Positions 28,385 to 37,800 of a DNA stretch of 64,000 bases are shown one piece after another. Position 1 is the stretch's first letter. The number at the start of each line of letters is the position of its first letter. Below the pieces are notes generated by a model. It ran no database searches. It had not been told where the DNA came from and saw only the letters and a program-made list of their open reading frames with translations. The position numbers were made by a program, and so were the translations under genes. The stretch comes from Hyphomonas sediminis (GTDB lineage: Bacteria > Pseudomonadota > Alphaproteobacteria > Caulobacterales > Hyphomonadaceae): assembly GCF_019679475.1 (NCBI RefSeq), contig NZ_JAIEZP010000001.1, positions 2,480,001-2,544,000 of the forward strand, written 5' to 3'.

Positions 28385-28872
28385 AGAACTGGTGGGAAGG
28401 CCGGACTGGCCGGGAAAAAGTTATGGTCGGAGCGGCAGGCACTTTGTTCGCGATCGCCGTGATCTGGCAGTTGGTTTTACAGCCAGCCATGATGACGCTG
28501 GACCAATCGAAGCTGAACCATGAAAGAGCGGCCCAGACTCTGGCGCGCCTTGATCGCATTGGGTCCCTGATCGAACAAGGAGAGGCCATCTCACCTCACG
28601 TAACGTCTGCCGGATCGCAGGATATCGCTGCCGCTCAATCGGCCTCTCTTCGAATGGCCACAGAGGCGGGATTGGCTGCAGTATCAGCACCAATAAGTGC
28701 GACATCCGAGTTTGGTGTTCAGTTCTCTGACGTTTCGTCTCCCGCCCTGTTCACCTGGATAGAGCAAGTAGAAACAGCTTTGGGAGTTCATGTAACGTCC
28801 GCGAAGCTGCAGCCGAACGCAAACGGACACTTGGATGCGTCCCTAAAATTCCGCCTTGATGGGGTCTCCTGA
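28381..28872 (+). CDS. gspM: Type II secretion protein GspM
   Basis: Small bitopic partner of GspL, 163 residues. A short cytoplasmic tail (MKNWWEGRTGREK) precedes a membrane helix (VGAAGTLFAIAVIWQLVL) and a periplasmic coiled coil plus ferredoxin-like domain. The NWW...R(T/S)xRE(K/R) opening is characteristic of GspM. ATGA and TGATG overlaps join it to gspL and gspN. Confidence 0.87.
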   Translation: MKNWWEGRTGREKVMVGAAGTLFAIAVIWQLVLQPAMMTLDQSKLNHERAAQTLARLDRIGSLIEQGEAISPHVTSAGSQDIAAAQSASLRMATEAGLAAVSAPISATSEFGVQFSDVSSPALFTWIEQVETALGVHVTSAKLQPNANGHLDASLKFRLDGVS

Positions 28873-29627
28873 TGCGCTTTTTACTGATTATCTTTCTGGT
28901 GATTGGTTTTGTTGTCGGCTTGGCGGCGTTTGCGCCGCTCAGTTTCATCTTGAAAGCCTCTGGCGCGCAGGAACGCGGCCTCAGCTGGACGTCGGTTGAG
29001 GGAACCATACTCGGCGGCAAAGTTACCGGTCTGAAAGCGGGCGACGATTTTCTCGGCGATGCGAGTCTCAAGTTTGACCCATCGGCACTTCTCGGTCTCG
29101 GCATCGCCTATGATTTCGACTGGGCCGGACCTGCTGGAAAAGGCACCGGCAAAGCCGCGGCCTTTGCAAGTGGATCAACCGAATTGAAGGATTACAATCT
29201 GGAGCTGGACTTTGCAGCCCTGGACGGTGTTGCAGCCTGGATCAGGCAGTCTGGTGGCAATGCGCGCCTCTCAGGCGACATGATCCGCTTCCGGAAAGGC
29301 GCCTGTGATAAAGCATCAGGACAGGCATGGAGCGACGCGCTGGAGAAGAACGCAGCCCTGCTTGGCCCTGGTTGGCCAGACCTGAGCGGCGCCCTTTCCT
29401 GCGAGGGGGACGTATTGCTGATCCCTATGCAATCCCAGAGCCCGACAGGCACACGGCTCGATGCCGCAGCCCGGTTTCGCTTTGGCCAGTCCGGCCGGCT
29501 GGAAGCGCGGGTATCAGGCGTTATCCCGCAACAGTTCCAATATGCATTGCCGTTGGCAGGCTTTGTGCCCGATGGCGGGACCTATGTTTATCGCTACCCA
29601 TCTGCTTTTTCGGAGCTGCCGCAATGA
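28872..29627 (+). CDS. gspN: Type II secretion protein GspN
   Basis: The 251-residue protein of the T2SS N family has an N-terminal membrane anchor (FLLIIFLVIGFVVGLAAFAPL) and a periplasmic beta-rich domain (GLSWTSVEGTILGGKVTGLKAGD), similar in style to AsmA/TamB folds. GspN is absent from many T2SS loci and its role is not settled. It overlaps gspM and the downstream lipoprotein gene, so it is part of the same transcript. Confidence 0.85.
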   Translation: MRFLLIIFLVIGFVVGLAAFAPLSFILKASGAQERGLSWTSVEGTILGGKVTGLKAGDDFLGDASLKFDPSALLGLGIAYDFDWAGPAGKGTGKAAAFASGSTELKDYNLELDFAALDGVAAWIRQSGGNARLSGDMIRFRKGACDKASGQAWSDALEKNAALLGPGWPDLSGALSCEGDVLLIPMQSQSPTGTRLDAAARFRFGQSGRLEARVSGVIPQQFQYALPLAGFVPDGGTYVYRYPSAFSELPQ

Positions 29628-30115
29628 TGCGCCTTATCGGAGTTTCCATACTGGCTTCAGCATTGGCTGCCTGCGCATCCACTGAAAAGGCGGCCCCCGC
29701 CAATCCGGTAGAAGCCGCCACCGCCGCCTCCACCATGGCGGACATTCCTCCGGAAGGCTTGCCCCCTCAGAAGCTCGGCGCAGGAGAATGCGGGCTATTT
29801 CTCTGGGGAATGGCCGCGCCACGCAAGTTCGTCTTCTTTGCAGAAGGCGCGACAGCGGAGGCGCTTGTCCTCCATGAAGGAGAGCCACGCGCATTGTCGG
29901 TAACAGACGCGGACGGTGAAGTGTTTGGGCAATTCTTTACCGAGATGCAGTATCTGTCCACTGACGGAAAGTGGTCCGTCAATCTCAGCCTGGCACCTGG
30001 TGAGATTTTGGAAGGAGGCCAGCGCGTAGACGCAGGGCGCCTTGTGACACGCGGCGCCGATGGTTGGGAAACCGTATTGCCGGTTACCGGCGTGCGGGCC
30101 TGCATGCCTGGATGA
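29624..30115 (+). CDS. Small lipoprotein at the end of the gsp operon (candidate pilotin)
   Basis: Unrecognised 163-residue lipoprotein. The signal is MMRLIGVSILASALAAC with Cys as lipid site. A short low-complexity stretch follows, then a compact beta-rich domain starting LGAGECGLFLWGMAAPRKFVFF and ending TGVRACMPG, whose two Cys could form a disulfide. Its ATG overlaps the gspN stop (ATGA), so it is almost certainly cotranslated with the T2SS genes. Position and size suggest a secretin pilotin or assembly lipoprotein, but no similarity to GspS or AspS can be claimed from reading alone. An open frame extending upstream to 29327 is antisense to nothing but overlaps gspN and is rejected. Confidence 0.82.
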   Translation: MMRLIGVSILASALAACASTEKAAPANPVEAATAASTMADIPPEGLPPQKLGAGECGLFLWGMAAPRKFVFFAEGATAEALVLHEGEPRALSVTDADGEVFGQFFTEMQYLSTDGKWSVNLSLAPGEILEGGQRVDAGRLVTRGADGWETVLPVTGVRACMPG

Positions 30116-30122
30116 CTTTGCA

Positions 30123-30470
30123 CTAAGTCAAAATATCTACGGGCACTGCGAGCGCATCGGCAAGCCGTTTTGCTGTTTTGAGGCCGTATGACATTCCGCG
30201 TTCAATAGCGGAAATGTGGTTTGGGCGGATGCCGCAAAGCTCGCCCAGTTCCTTCTGGGTCATCAGCCGGAACTGGCGTACGACCCTTACTGGATGCTCA
30301 CCCTCATTGATGCGCTTGAGCAGCGCAGGCGGCAGCGGAACCACGGAAGGATCCGTTCCTTTCACCCGACCACTCGTGATTTCGTTGAGCAGGCTCTCCA
30401 GCTCAGACACTTTCTGTTCGAGATCGATCACCCTCACTTCAAGCGAATAGATGAGTTTTGGATCCTGCAT
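30123..30470 (-). CDS. XRE-family regulator with N-terminal coiled coil
   Basis: The 115-residue protein has a predicted coiled coil (LEVRVIDLEQKVSELESLLNEI, residues about 10-33) ahead of a C-terminal HTH (FRLMTQKELGELCGIRPNHISAIERG). The HTH-last order is less usual than HTH-first and resembles some type II antitoxins, but no toxin gene adjoins it. ATG 30470 is preferred because GGGGTAG lies about eight bases upstream; ATG 30491 is also open. It converges on the gsp-operon lipoprotein with only seven bases between. Confidence 0.83.
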   Translation of the reverse strand: MQDPKLIYSLEVRVIDLEQKVSELESLLNEITSGRVKGTDPSVVPLPPALLKRINEGEHPVRVVRQFRLMTQKELGELCGIRPNHISAIERGMSYGLKTAKRLADALAVPVDILT

Positions 30471-30553
30471 TACGCTAACTACCCCTGTCATACAGGATGC
30501 AGCGCTACAGGGGTTCCGCTACAATTCGGTGTCGGATGCAAGAAAGTTTTATG

Positions 30554-31930
30554 TCAGCACTCAATCACATTCACTGCGAGGCCACCCTGACTGGTCTCCT
30601 TATATTTCGAAGACATATCCAGCCCCGTCTGCCGCATCGTTTCGATCACCTGATCCAGAGAAACTTTGGTCTGCTCAAGCGAGTGCAGCGCAAGACGCGC
30701 CGCGTTTGCCGCCTTGACTGCACCGATTGCATTGCGCTCGATACAGGGGATTTGCACGAGTCCGCCAACCGGATCGCAGGTGAGCCCGAGATTGTGCTCC
30801 ATGCCGATTTCGGCGGCATTCGCAACCTGCTGCGCTGTCCCACCCCAAACCGCCGCCAGCCCACCAGCCGCCATCGAGCAGGCAACGCCGACCTCGCCTT
30901 GGCAACCCATCTCCGCACCAGAGATGGATGCGCGCTGCTTGTAGAGCAATCCAATGCCGCCTGCGGTGAGCAGAAACTTCCGGACACGCTCGACGGAATC
31001 TTCCGTGTCCGTGCAATAATGCCGGATGACGGCCGGAATAATGCCTGCAGCGCCATTGGTCGGCGCTGTAACAACCTGCCCACCAGCCGCGTTTTCCTCA
31101 TTGACGGCCATGGCGTAGACATTCAGCCAATCGAATAATTGCTCTCTCTCGTTTGAGGGGGGGCCGTCCTGCAGCTTTTGCCAGATATCGGGCGCGCGGC
31201 GCCGAACCTTCAAACCACCCGGCAGCTCACCCTTTCGCGTCAATCCTCGGTCGACGCAGGCCATCATCACGGACGCTATGCGATCCAACGACGCCTCTGT
31301 CGCGGCCCGCGAACGCTTGGCGTCTTCATTTGCCAGGATTACCGCATCGATTGACAACCGGTTTCCATGACAATGATCCAGCAGCTGCGCCGCAGAGCCA
31401 AATTCAAACGGCACAGGATCGCCAACGGGAAGAATATCATCCTCTACAGGCCGCTCGAGTTGCTTGCGCGTGGCAATGAACCCGCCACCGGTCGAATACC
31501 ACGTCTCATCGGCGAGAATTTCCTGCGTTTTGTCGTAAGCGCAAATGCGCAGGCCGTTGGGGTGCAAATCAGGCATGACATCATAAGCAAAGCGAATATC
31601 GGTCTCCGGATCGAATTTTATGAAGCGACCATCTGTGAGCGGAAGGGTCTTTTCTTCATAGGCTTGCGCCACAAGCCTATCAGCCTCTTCCGGGTCCAAC
31701 GTTTCCGGCTCCATATTTAGAAGGCCCAGAACGACAGCTTTAGGAGTTGCGTGGCCCGCGCCCGTAAGTGCCAATGAGCCCTGCAGTTCGGCTACAATCC
31801 GGTCAACACGACTTAGCTTTCCACTGTTGGCCAGATGCGCCATGAACCGATTGCCGATACGGATGGGCCCGACGGTGTGCGAACTGGATGGGCCAATCCC
31901 AACCCGGAAAATATCTAATACTGACAGCAT
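30554..31930 (-). CDS. sdaA: L-serine dehydratase (single-chain, iron-sulfur type)
   Basis: Deaminates L-serine to pyruvate and ammonia using a [4Fe-4S] cluster. The 458-residue chain joins a beta domain ([22 protein letters not shown], the family opening) to the catalytic alpha domain. The three cluster cysteines are visible in [24 protein letters not shown]. Length and domain order match E. coli SdaA/SdaB. Neighbours are unrelated, so it appears monocistronic. Confidence 0.96.
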   Translation of the reverse strand: MLSVLDIFRVGIGPSSSHTVGPIRIGNRFMAHLANSGKLSRVDRIVAELQGSLALTGAGHATPKAVVLGLLNMEPETLDPEEADRLVAQAYEEKTLPLTDGRFIKFDPETDIRFAYDVMPDLHPNGLRICAYDKTQEILADETWYSTGGGFIATRKQLERPVEDDILPVGDPVPFEFGSAAQLLDHCHGNRLSIDAVILANEDAKRSRAATEASLDRIASVMMACVDRGLTRKGELPGGLKVRRRAPDIWQKLQDGPPSNEREQLFDWLNVYAMAVNEENAAGGQVVTAPTNGAAGIIPAVIRHYCTDTEDSVERVRKFLLTAGGIGLLYKQRASISGAEMGCQGEVGVACSMAAGGLAAVWGGTAQQVANAAEIGMEHNLGLTCDPVGGLVQIPCIERNAIGAVKAANAARLALHSLEQTKVSLDQVIETMRQTGLDMSSKYKETSQGGLAVNVIEC

Positions 31931-32001
31931 CTGACGAGCCGTTTCCTCTGCGTAAGTTTTATTTGATTGGTGGCCGAATTGCGGTGCAGCCGCAAGCAGT
32001 A

Positions 32002-33189
32002 TCAGTCAGGCTCGGTCACGTCCAAACCGTATATCCAGTCGTGCCGGCCATGTACAATAGAAGGCAGGAATTTACCCGCCACCCACATAGGCCCATAGGT
32101 GCCGGCTTGTGAGAACATATTCGACCGATGGAACAGCTTTGCGTTCTCGCGGGCGACATTCTGGATACGTGTCGCCCGTGGCTTTCGCTTCTGCTCGTAA
32201 GCTTTCAACGATGCCGAAATTGAATCTCCGCGCCCGATTTCACGCGCCAGCACATAGGCATCTTCAATAGCCATGACAGCGCCCTGCGCCATGAACGGCA
32301 GCATGGGATGGCAGGCATCGCCAAGAAGCGCGACTCGACCGTCCTGCCATGCGGGCAGCTCGGCGCGGTCATAAAGTGCCCATCTGAGAAGAAGCGGCGC
32401 CTCGTCGATGATCCTCTTGATGACGGGATTCCAACCCCGAAAGTCATTCAGCGCCTGCTCCCGCGCGCCCACCGAAGTCCAGGATTCATCGCCAGGTTCG
32501 TCGCACTCCACCACGCCAACAAAATTCGCAAGGCTGCCTCGCCGCAATCTGTAGGTAACGGCATGCCTACGTTTACCGGCCCAGACACAAGCAGTTTCAG
32601 GCGGCGGATAATCACCCAGACGCGCCACCGGAACCACCGCGCGCCAGGCAACATTCCCGGTGAAGCGAGGCTTATCCGGCCCCAGCATCTGTGTGCGGAT
32701 GGTAGAGTGAATGCCGTCAGCCCCGATCAGTAAGTCTGCCGTCTGGCGCTCGCCCGTGTTGAGAACTGCTGTGACCCCGGCCTCCCCCTGTTCGTAAGAA
32801 GCAACTCTAGCGCCAAGACGAATGGTCTCGGGCGACCGGTCCGTAATGCATTCCCTTAGTGACGCCACCAGATCAGCCCGGTGAATATGCAGGTACTCAC
32901 CGCGCCATCGCGCCTGCGAGGCATCTCTCAGAGGAACAGAAAAGATCTTGGCGCCGCTTCGTCCAAGGCGAAGTTCCTGCGCGCGTGGACGAAAGGCATC
33001 GCGAGACACGCGCGCTGAAGCACCAAGTGCGTCGAGCACCTTCATGCCGTTCGGGCTAATCTGCAGGCCCGCGCCAACCTCAGCAATTTCCGGAGCCTGC
33101 TCCAGAACAGTCACCGCATGACCGGCCTTCAGGAGAGCCAGCGCCGCTGTCAGACCTCCGATGCCGCCACCTGCAATCAAGATTTGCAT
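32002..33189 (-). CDS. FAD-dependent monooxygenase (salicylate hydroxylase/PHBH-like)
   Basis: Class A flavoprotein hydroxylase of 395 residues, likely acting on an aromatic or prenylated-aromatic substrate. Visible motifs are the Rossmann dinucleotide fold (MQILIAGGGIGGLTAALAL ... VTVLEQ), the DG motif (LLIGADGIHSTIR) and the GD motif (VALLGDACHPMLPFMAQGAV) that holds the ribityl chain. The substrate cannot be told; no aromatic-degradation genes are near. A short gap separates it from the zinc-finger gene upstream. Confidence 0.9.
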   Translation of the reverse strand: MQILIAGGGIGGLTAALALLKAGHAVTVLEQAPEIAEVGAGLQISPNGMKVLDALGASARVSRDAFRPRAQELRLGRSGAKIFSVPLRDASQARWRGEYLHIHRADLVASLRECITDRSPETIRLGARVASYEQGEAGVTAVLNTGERQTADLLIGADGIHSTIRTQMLGPDKPRFTGNVAWRAVVPVARLGDYPPPETACVWAGKRRHAVTYRLRRGSLANFVGVVECDEPGDESWTSVGAREQALNDFRGWNPVIKRIIDEAPLLLRWALYDRAELPAWQDGRVALLGDACHPMLPFMAQGAVMAIEDAYVLAREIGRGDSISASLKAYEQKRKPRATRIQNVARENAKLFHRSNMFSQAGTYGPMWVAGKFLPSIVHGRHDWIYGLDVTEPD

Positions 33190-33222
33190 GGGCTTTCTGC
33201 CGGTCCGGTCTGGGCCGCCTCC

Positions 33223-33426
33223 TTAGCGTCCGCGGGACGGGTCTTGCTTACCACCGATCAGGACGAAACGCCGGTCGCAATACTTGCACTCGACGAAATC
33301 CTCATCGCCCATTTCGTACCAGACTTTGGGATGGCCCAAAGCACCGCCGCCACCATTGCAGGACACTTTGTGGCTAGAGACCATAGAAATCTCAGGCGGC
33401 GTGAAAACATCGCGTTTGACGGGCAT
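33223..33426 (-). CDS. CHCC-type zinc-finger domain protein (NDUFS6-like)
   Basis: A 67-residue protein with the zf-CHCC pattern: Cys in SHKVSCNGGGG, His in LGHPKVW, and CKYC near residues 47-50. The domain is shared with the mitochondrial complex I subunit NDUFS6 and is common as a free-standing small protein in alphaproteobacteria. Whether it associates with complex I here is inference. GAGGAGAG lies about eight bases before ATG 33426, a strong ribosome site. Confidence 0.9.
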   Translation of the reverse strand: MPVKRDVFTPPEISMVSSHKVSCNGGGGALGHPKVWYEMGDEDFVECKYCDRRFVLIGGKQDPSRGR

Positions 33427-33542
33427 CCCCAGCTCTCCTCAAATGGCCGTCACGCGATTGCTTGCGGCTCGGCCAGCGGTCACCTAACTAAAGACTGGGC
33501 AGAGGCCGCGCAAGGCGCCGTGCCATCGGGAAAATACTGATC

Positions 33543-34484
33543 ATGCCAGATCCGACCTATGCGATTGAAGTCCGCGATTTGCGGAAAACCTATGCCGCAT
33601 CCGGAAAAATGCCAGAAAAACAAGCGCTAAAGGGAATCAGCCTTGCGATTCCGACCGGATCTATCTTTGGCCTCCTCGGACCAAACGGCGCAGGCAAGTC
33701 GACCTTTATCAACATTCTGGCAGGCATGGTCAAAAAAACATCGGGCACTGCCCGAATCTGGGGCCTCGATATCGATGAGCATCCCCGCCAGAGCCGGGCT
33801 GCCATTGGCGTCGTGAATCAGGAGGTTGTTGCCGACCCCTTCTTCACCCCCTTCGAAATGCTGGAATTGATGGCGGGCTTTTATGGCGTCCCGAAGTCTG
33901 AGCGGCGCTCGGTGGAAATCCTCACGGCACTTGGTCTAGCCGACAAGAAAGACGCATATGTTCGTCAGCTTTCTGGCGGCATGAAGCGACGCCTGATGGT
34001 CGCAAAGGCATTGGTTCACAACCCGCCGGTTCTGATTCTGGACGAACCGACGGCTGGCGTTGATGTCGAACTGCGCCGTCTGCTCTGGGACTACGTGCGC
34101 GAGCTCCACGCCAAGGGCACGACGATCATCCTCACGACCCACTATCTCGAAGAAGCCGAAGAGCTTTGTGACACCATCGCCATCGTCAATCATGGCGAGA
34201 TCGTTGCCTGCGAGCCGACGCAACAACTCCTGTCGCGTCTCGACTACAAGACCTTGGTAATCTACCCGAAAGCCCCACTCTCGGCAGTGCCGGGCGAGCT
34301 TTCGGATCTTGATACGAAAATTCGCTCAGACGGCGGCCTCGCCATCACGTTCCGCACTGGGGAGATGGGAATTGGGCGCCTGCTAGAAAAGGTCCGCGGC
34401 GCGGGGATCAGTATCTCGGACCTTTCGACAGAAGCCCCGGACCTGGAAGACGTGTTTATCTCGCTGACGAGTGAACACGCCTGA
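33543..34484 (+). CDS. ABC transporter ATP-binding protein (ABC-2 type), no adjacent permease
   Basis: Nucleotide-binding subunit of 313 residues for an ABC-2 exporter. Walker A GPNGAGKSTFIN, Q-loop VVNQEVV, signature RQLSGGMKRRLMVAKAL, Walker B VLILDEPTAGVDVELRR and the switch His in TIILTTHYLEEAEE are all present. The C-terminal 90 residues are the usual regulatory extension. No permease lies next to it: the next gene downstream is trxA on the opposite strand. It must work with a partner encoded elsewhere, or have lost one. Confidence 0.93.
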   Translation: MPDPTYAIEVRDLRKTYAASGKMPEKQALKGISLAIPTGSIFGLLGPNGAGKSTFINILAGMVKKTSGTARIWGLDIDEHPRQSRAAIGVVNQEVVADPFFTPFEMLELMAGFYGVPKSERRSVEILTALGLADKKDAYVRQLSGGMKRRLMVAKALVHNPPVLILDEPTAGVDVELRRLLWDYVRELHAKGTTIILTTHYLEEAEELCDTIAIVNHGEIVACEPTQQLLSRLDYKTLVIYPKAPLSAVPGELSDLDTKIRSDGGLAITFRTGEMGIGRLLEKVRGAGISISDLSTEAPDLEDVFISLTSEHA

Positions 34485-34505
34485 CAGGCATAGAATATGC
34501 GAGCC

Positions 34506-34826
34506 TCAGAGGCTCTGCTTGATCCAGTCGGTCAAAGCCTGACGGTTCATGGCGCCGTTGCGCGTCGCGGCGACCTTGCCGCCCTTGAACATGAGCAACG
34601 TCGGCAGCCCGCGAACGCCATAACGCGCGCCAACCAGCGGGAAGTCGTCTACGTTGACCTTCACGATCTTCACCTTGCCGTCCATTTCGTCGGAAACGGC
34701 CTCAAGGTGCGGAGACATCTGCTTACAGGGACCGCACCACTCGGCCCAGAAGTCCACAACAACGGGGACATCCGAAGCGGTGACCACTCCGTCAAAATCG
34801 TCTTCATTTACATTGATCGTAGCCAT
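34506..34826 (-). CDS. trxA: Thioredoxin
   Basis: Cytosolic disulfide reductase of 106 residues with the WCGPC active site (VVDFWAEWCGPCKQMSPHLE), the cis-Pro GLPTLLMFKGG and classic thioredoxin length. ATG 34826 is preceded by AAGGAG with good spacing; the longer reading frame to 34850 is not needed. It follows addA on the minus strand with a gap of about 65 bases, as in many alphaproteobacteria. Confidence 0.96.
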   Translation of the reverse strand: MATINVNEDDFDGVVTASDVPVVVDFWAEWCGPCKQMSPHLEAVSDEMDGKVKIVKVNVDDFPLVGARYGVRGLPTLLMFKGGKVAATRNGAMNRQALTDWIKQSL

Positions 34827-34890
34827 GGTCGCGGCTCCTTCTGCCGGCATTCAAATTCAGAGAGTGATACATAGGGACTCTGAGGCCGAG

Positions 34891-37800
34891 TCAAACCATC
34901 CCACGCGCACTTGTGAGAACATCTAACAACTGGCGCTCCGGCAGGCGCATCAATCTAGGCCCGTCCGTCCAACATAGCGTGGCGATCACCTCCCGGTCGG
35001 GAAAAGCTGTTCTCAGCACCGCCCAATAGGCCGCCATCTGCGCGATGTAGGTTTCGGCAACATTTTTGGGATCATCCGGCGCAGGTTGGTCCGTCTTGAA
35101 ATCAATCACCAACACGCGTTCTGACGTCACGACCAAACGGTCCACCCGGCCATTTATGACCGTTCCGGGAGGCAACAGATCCGATTTCCCGATAATTGCG
35201 GCCTCCGCGCGCCCGCCGGGTAAAAACAGCTCCTGCAGGGCCTCATCCCGCATCACGCCCAGGGCAGCGGCTTTCATCTCTGCGCGCTGCGCTTCGGTCA
35301 GCTCTGCATCTTTGTTCAAATAGGTTTCAGCGGCGGCTTCCCGGCGTTCAGCGGGCAACTCCGGCAAGTATTGAAGCAAAGCGTGGATAGCGCGCCCACG
35401 CTTAAGCCGGGCTTCTCTGGCAGCGTCGAAGGGTGCCACAACCCTGGTCTTGGGACCAAGCAGACTCGTCGGTGCGGAGAGTTTTCGGCCGGCAGGATCA
35501 ACGGGCGCGGTCGTCAGTGCCCAGCCAGGAAGCGCTGCTCCGGCTGAACCGCTGTCAAGGATGCCCGCCGACTTAGCTGTTAGAACGTTCCCGAAACGCC
35601 GGATGCCATCCAGCTCCACGTGCTCCAGCGCCGCCATTGCGCTGTCGCACAAAGCATACCACGAATCCTTGTCGTAGCCGGTTTTTCCTTCTCCAACCGG
35701 CCCTTGCCAATGCCCCGCGATGATCAGGCGGTCCTGCGCGCGCGTGAGCGCGACGTAGAGCAACCGGCGATGCTCTTCCCTGGCCTTTGCCTCTGAAAGC
35801 GCACGCGCTTTTGCCGAGACGTCCGCATCCGTATCCTTGCGCGGAGACCACACGACAGCATTCGCGCTTTCCAGAACCGATGGTGCTCCTGTCTTCGGCT
35901 TGAAAGTCGTGTCCGGCAGGATGACTACCGGCGCCTGAAGCCCCTTTGCTCCGTGCACAGTCATTACGCGCACTTCACGCCCAGCGTCAGCCAAGTCTCG
36001 TTTAATTTCCACGGACTCCGATTCAATCGCGGCAACAAATGCCTGAATGGAGGATGGAGCAGCGCTGTCCTGGCTGATCGATCGCGAGAGCAAAGCCTCA
36101 ATCGGATCTCGCGCAGGCGTGCCGAGGCGCGCATTCAGCATTTCCCATCCGGTAGATCCGCATTCTCCGACACGGTCGAGCACATGGCTGAGGAATTCGT
36201 AGGGTGGCAGATGAGCTCGGTCCAGAAGCCCCTGAAGGAAGCGTGCAGCACGCTGAACATCCGGATCGTTGCCCTGCTGAACACGAGACCAAAGACTCTC
36301 TTCCCTGCGCCGATTTGAACCTAGCGGGAAGAGGTACCGGTCGTCGTCCACAAGACCACAGAATGGACCGCGCAGTATCTCTGCAACCGTCAGATCCCGA
36401 AGATCCAGATTGGCGAAACGCATGAGATTGAGACAATCCTGAACGCCTATAAAATCTGTGAGGATCAACCGGTCAGCGCCCGCCACGGGCAGCCCTTTTT
36501 CCTTCAATGCTGAGATGAGAGAGTCAAAAAGGCCGCCTTGCCGCTTGCTAACAAGAATAAGTACGTCTTCCGGCCGCATTGGGCGCGCGTTCTTGCCTTC
36601 CCAGACTGCTTCCCCCGTATCGATCATTCGGCGAATGCCTTCAGCGATCGAGTTTGCCAAACGCGCCTTCGGAGAAGTGGATCTCACCACGTCTACGGGG
36701 CGCTCCCAGGCATCCGCGTCTTCGTCGGCACCTTTAGGATCAACGGGCCACATTTCCACCATGCCGGGTTGATCCCAGCGACGCGCCGTATGCAGCGTGT
36801 TGTCGGCCGTAAGCGGCGGAGTATCGCCGGAGGCTACTTCAATTGGCGGCGCCAGGTTCCAGACCGAGTCCACAAACTTCAAGACTTCCGGCCCAGAGCG
36901 AAATGACATCAGCATTTCGACGCCTGCCGATCCTGGCATTCTTTCTTCGAGACGCCTTGTCTCGGTCAGCAAACGCTGTGGCTCCGCGCCTTGAAACGAG
37001 TAAATCGACTGCTTTTCATCACCGACGATGAAGATCGTTCTTGGGTCTTGCGAATAGTCGCGCCCCTCACCCACGCCGAATTCATTCGTCAGGGCCCGAA
37101 TAAGGTCCCATTGGTCCGGACTGGTGTCCTGCGCCTCATCCAGAAGAATATGCGAGATGCTTCCATCGAGCTTGTAAAGCACCCAGCTCGACATGCCGTC
37201 TGCTTCCAGCAATGCCCGTGTCTTCTGGATCAAATCGTCAAAGTCGAGGGCGCCCCGGCGTTGTTTTTCATCGCGGTATGCTTCGAGCGCCGGAAGCCCA
37301 ACCCGAAGCAATGCAGCCGTGCGCGCAAATGCACTCGCGCGCTTCAAGGTTTCGACAAGCGCGCGAATACGCCGGGTCTCGCGGCCATCGGCATCCTTGA
37401 TCTCAAAATATTCCTTTAACGCAGGGCAAAGCTGGCCAGGCGTCTTGGTGTAAGGGTTTTGCTTCCGGAACTCGCCAGCGCTTGTAAGAAAGAAGGAGGA
37501 ATACGCGCTCCAGGCCGCTTCCGGTGTTTCGGCCGCCAGAACCTTCGTCAAGACGTCTGCCCTACCCTGATCAGTCGCCGTACCTTGTCGTAAAGCATCC
37601 CGCGCTTCCCGGATTACGTCTCGCGGCAGCTGCGCGCCCATCGCTGTTTCAAGAAGTTGGTCGGGCGACTCCGCTGGAGCGGCCAAATCAACCCGCAAGG
37701 CATCCAGCATAGCGTCGATTTGGAATGCGAACCTCTCGGCAAAGCGCATGACTGCGGCGCTGGAGGACCTTAATGCGTCCAGCGCGCTGGACGCGCCTTC

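Noticed and set aside
29327..29623. N-terminal extension of the final gsp-operon lipoprotein
   Set aside because: It would run through gspN in another frame; the lipoprotein signal starts cleanly at 29624 with an ATGA junction.
31979..31995. Short inverted repeat TTGCGG/CCGCAA between the monooxygenase and serine dehydratase genes
   Set aside because: Six-pair stem with no T-run on the minus strand; too weak to call a terminator.
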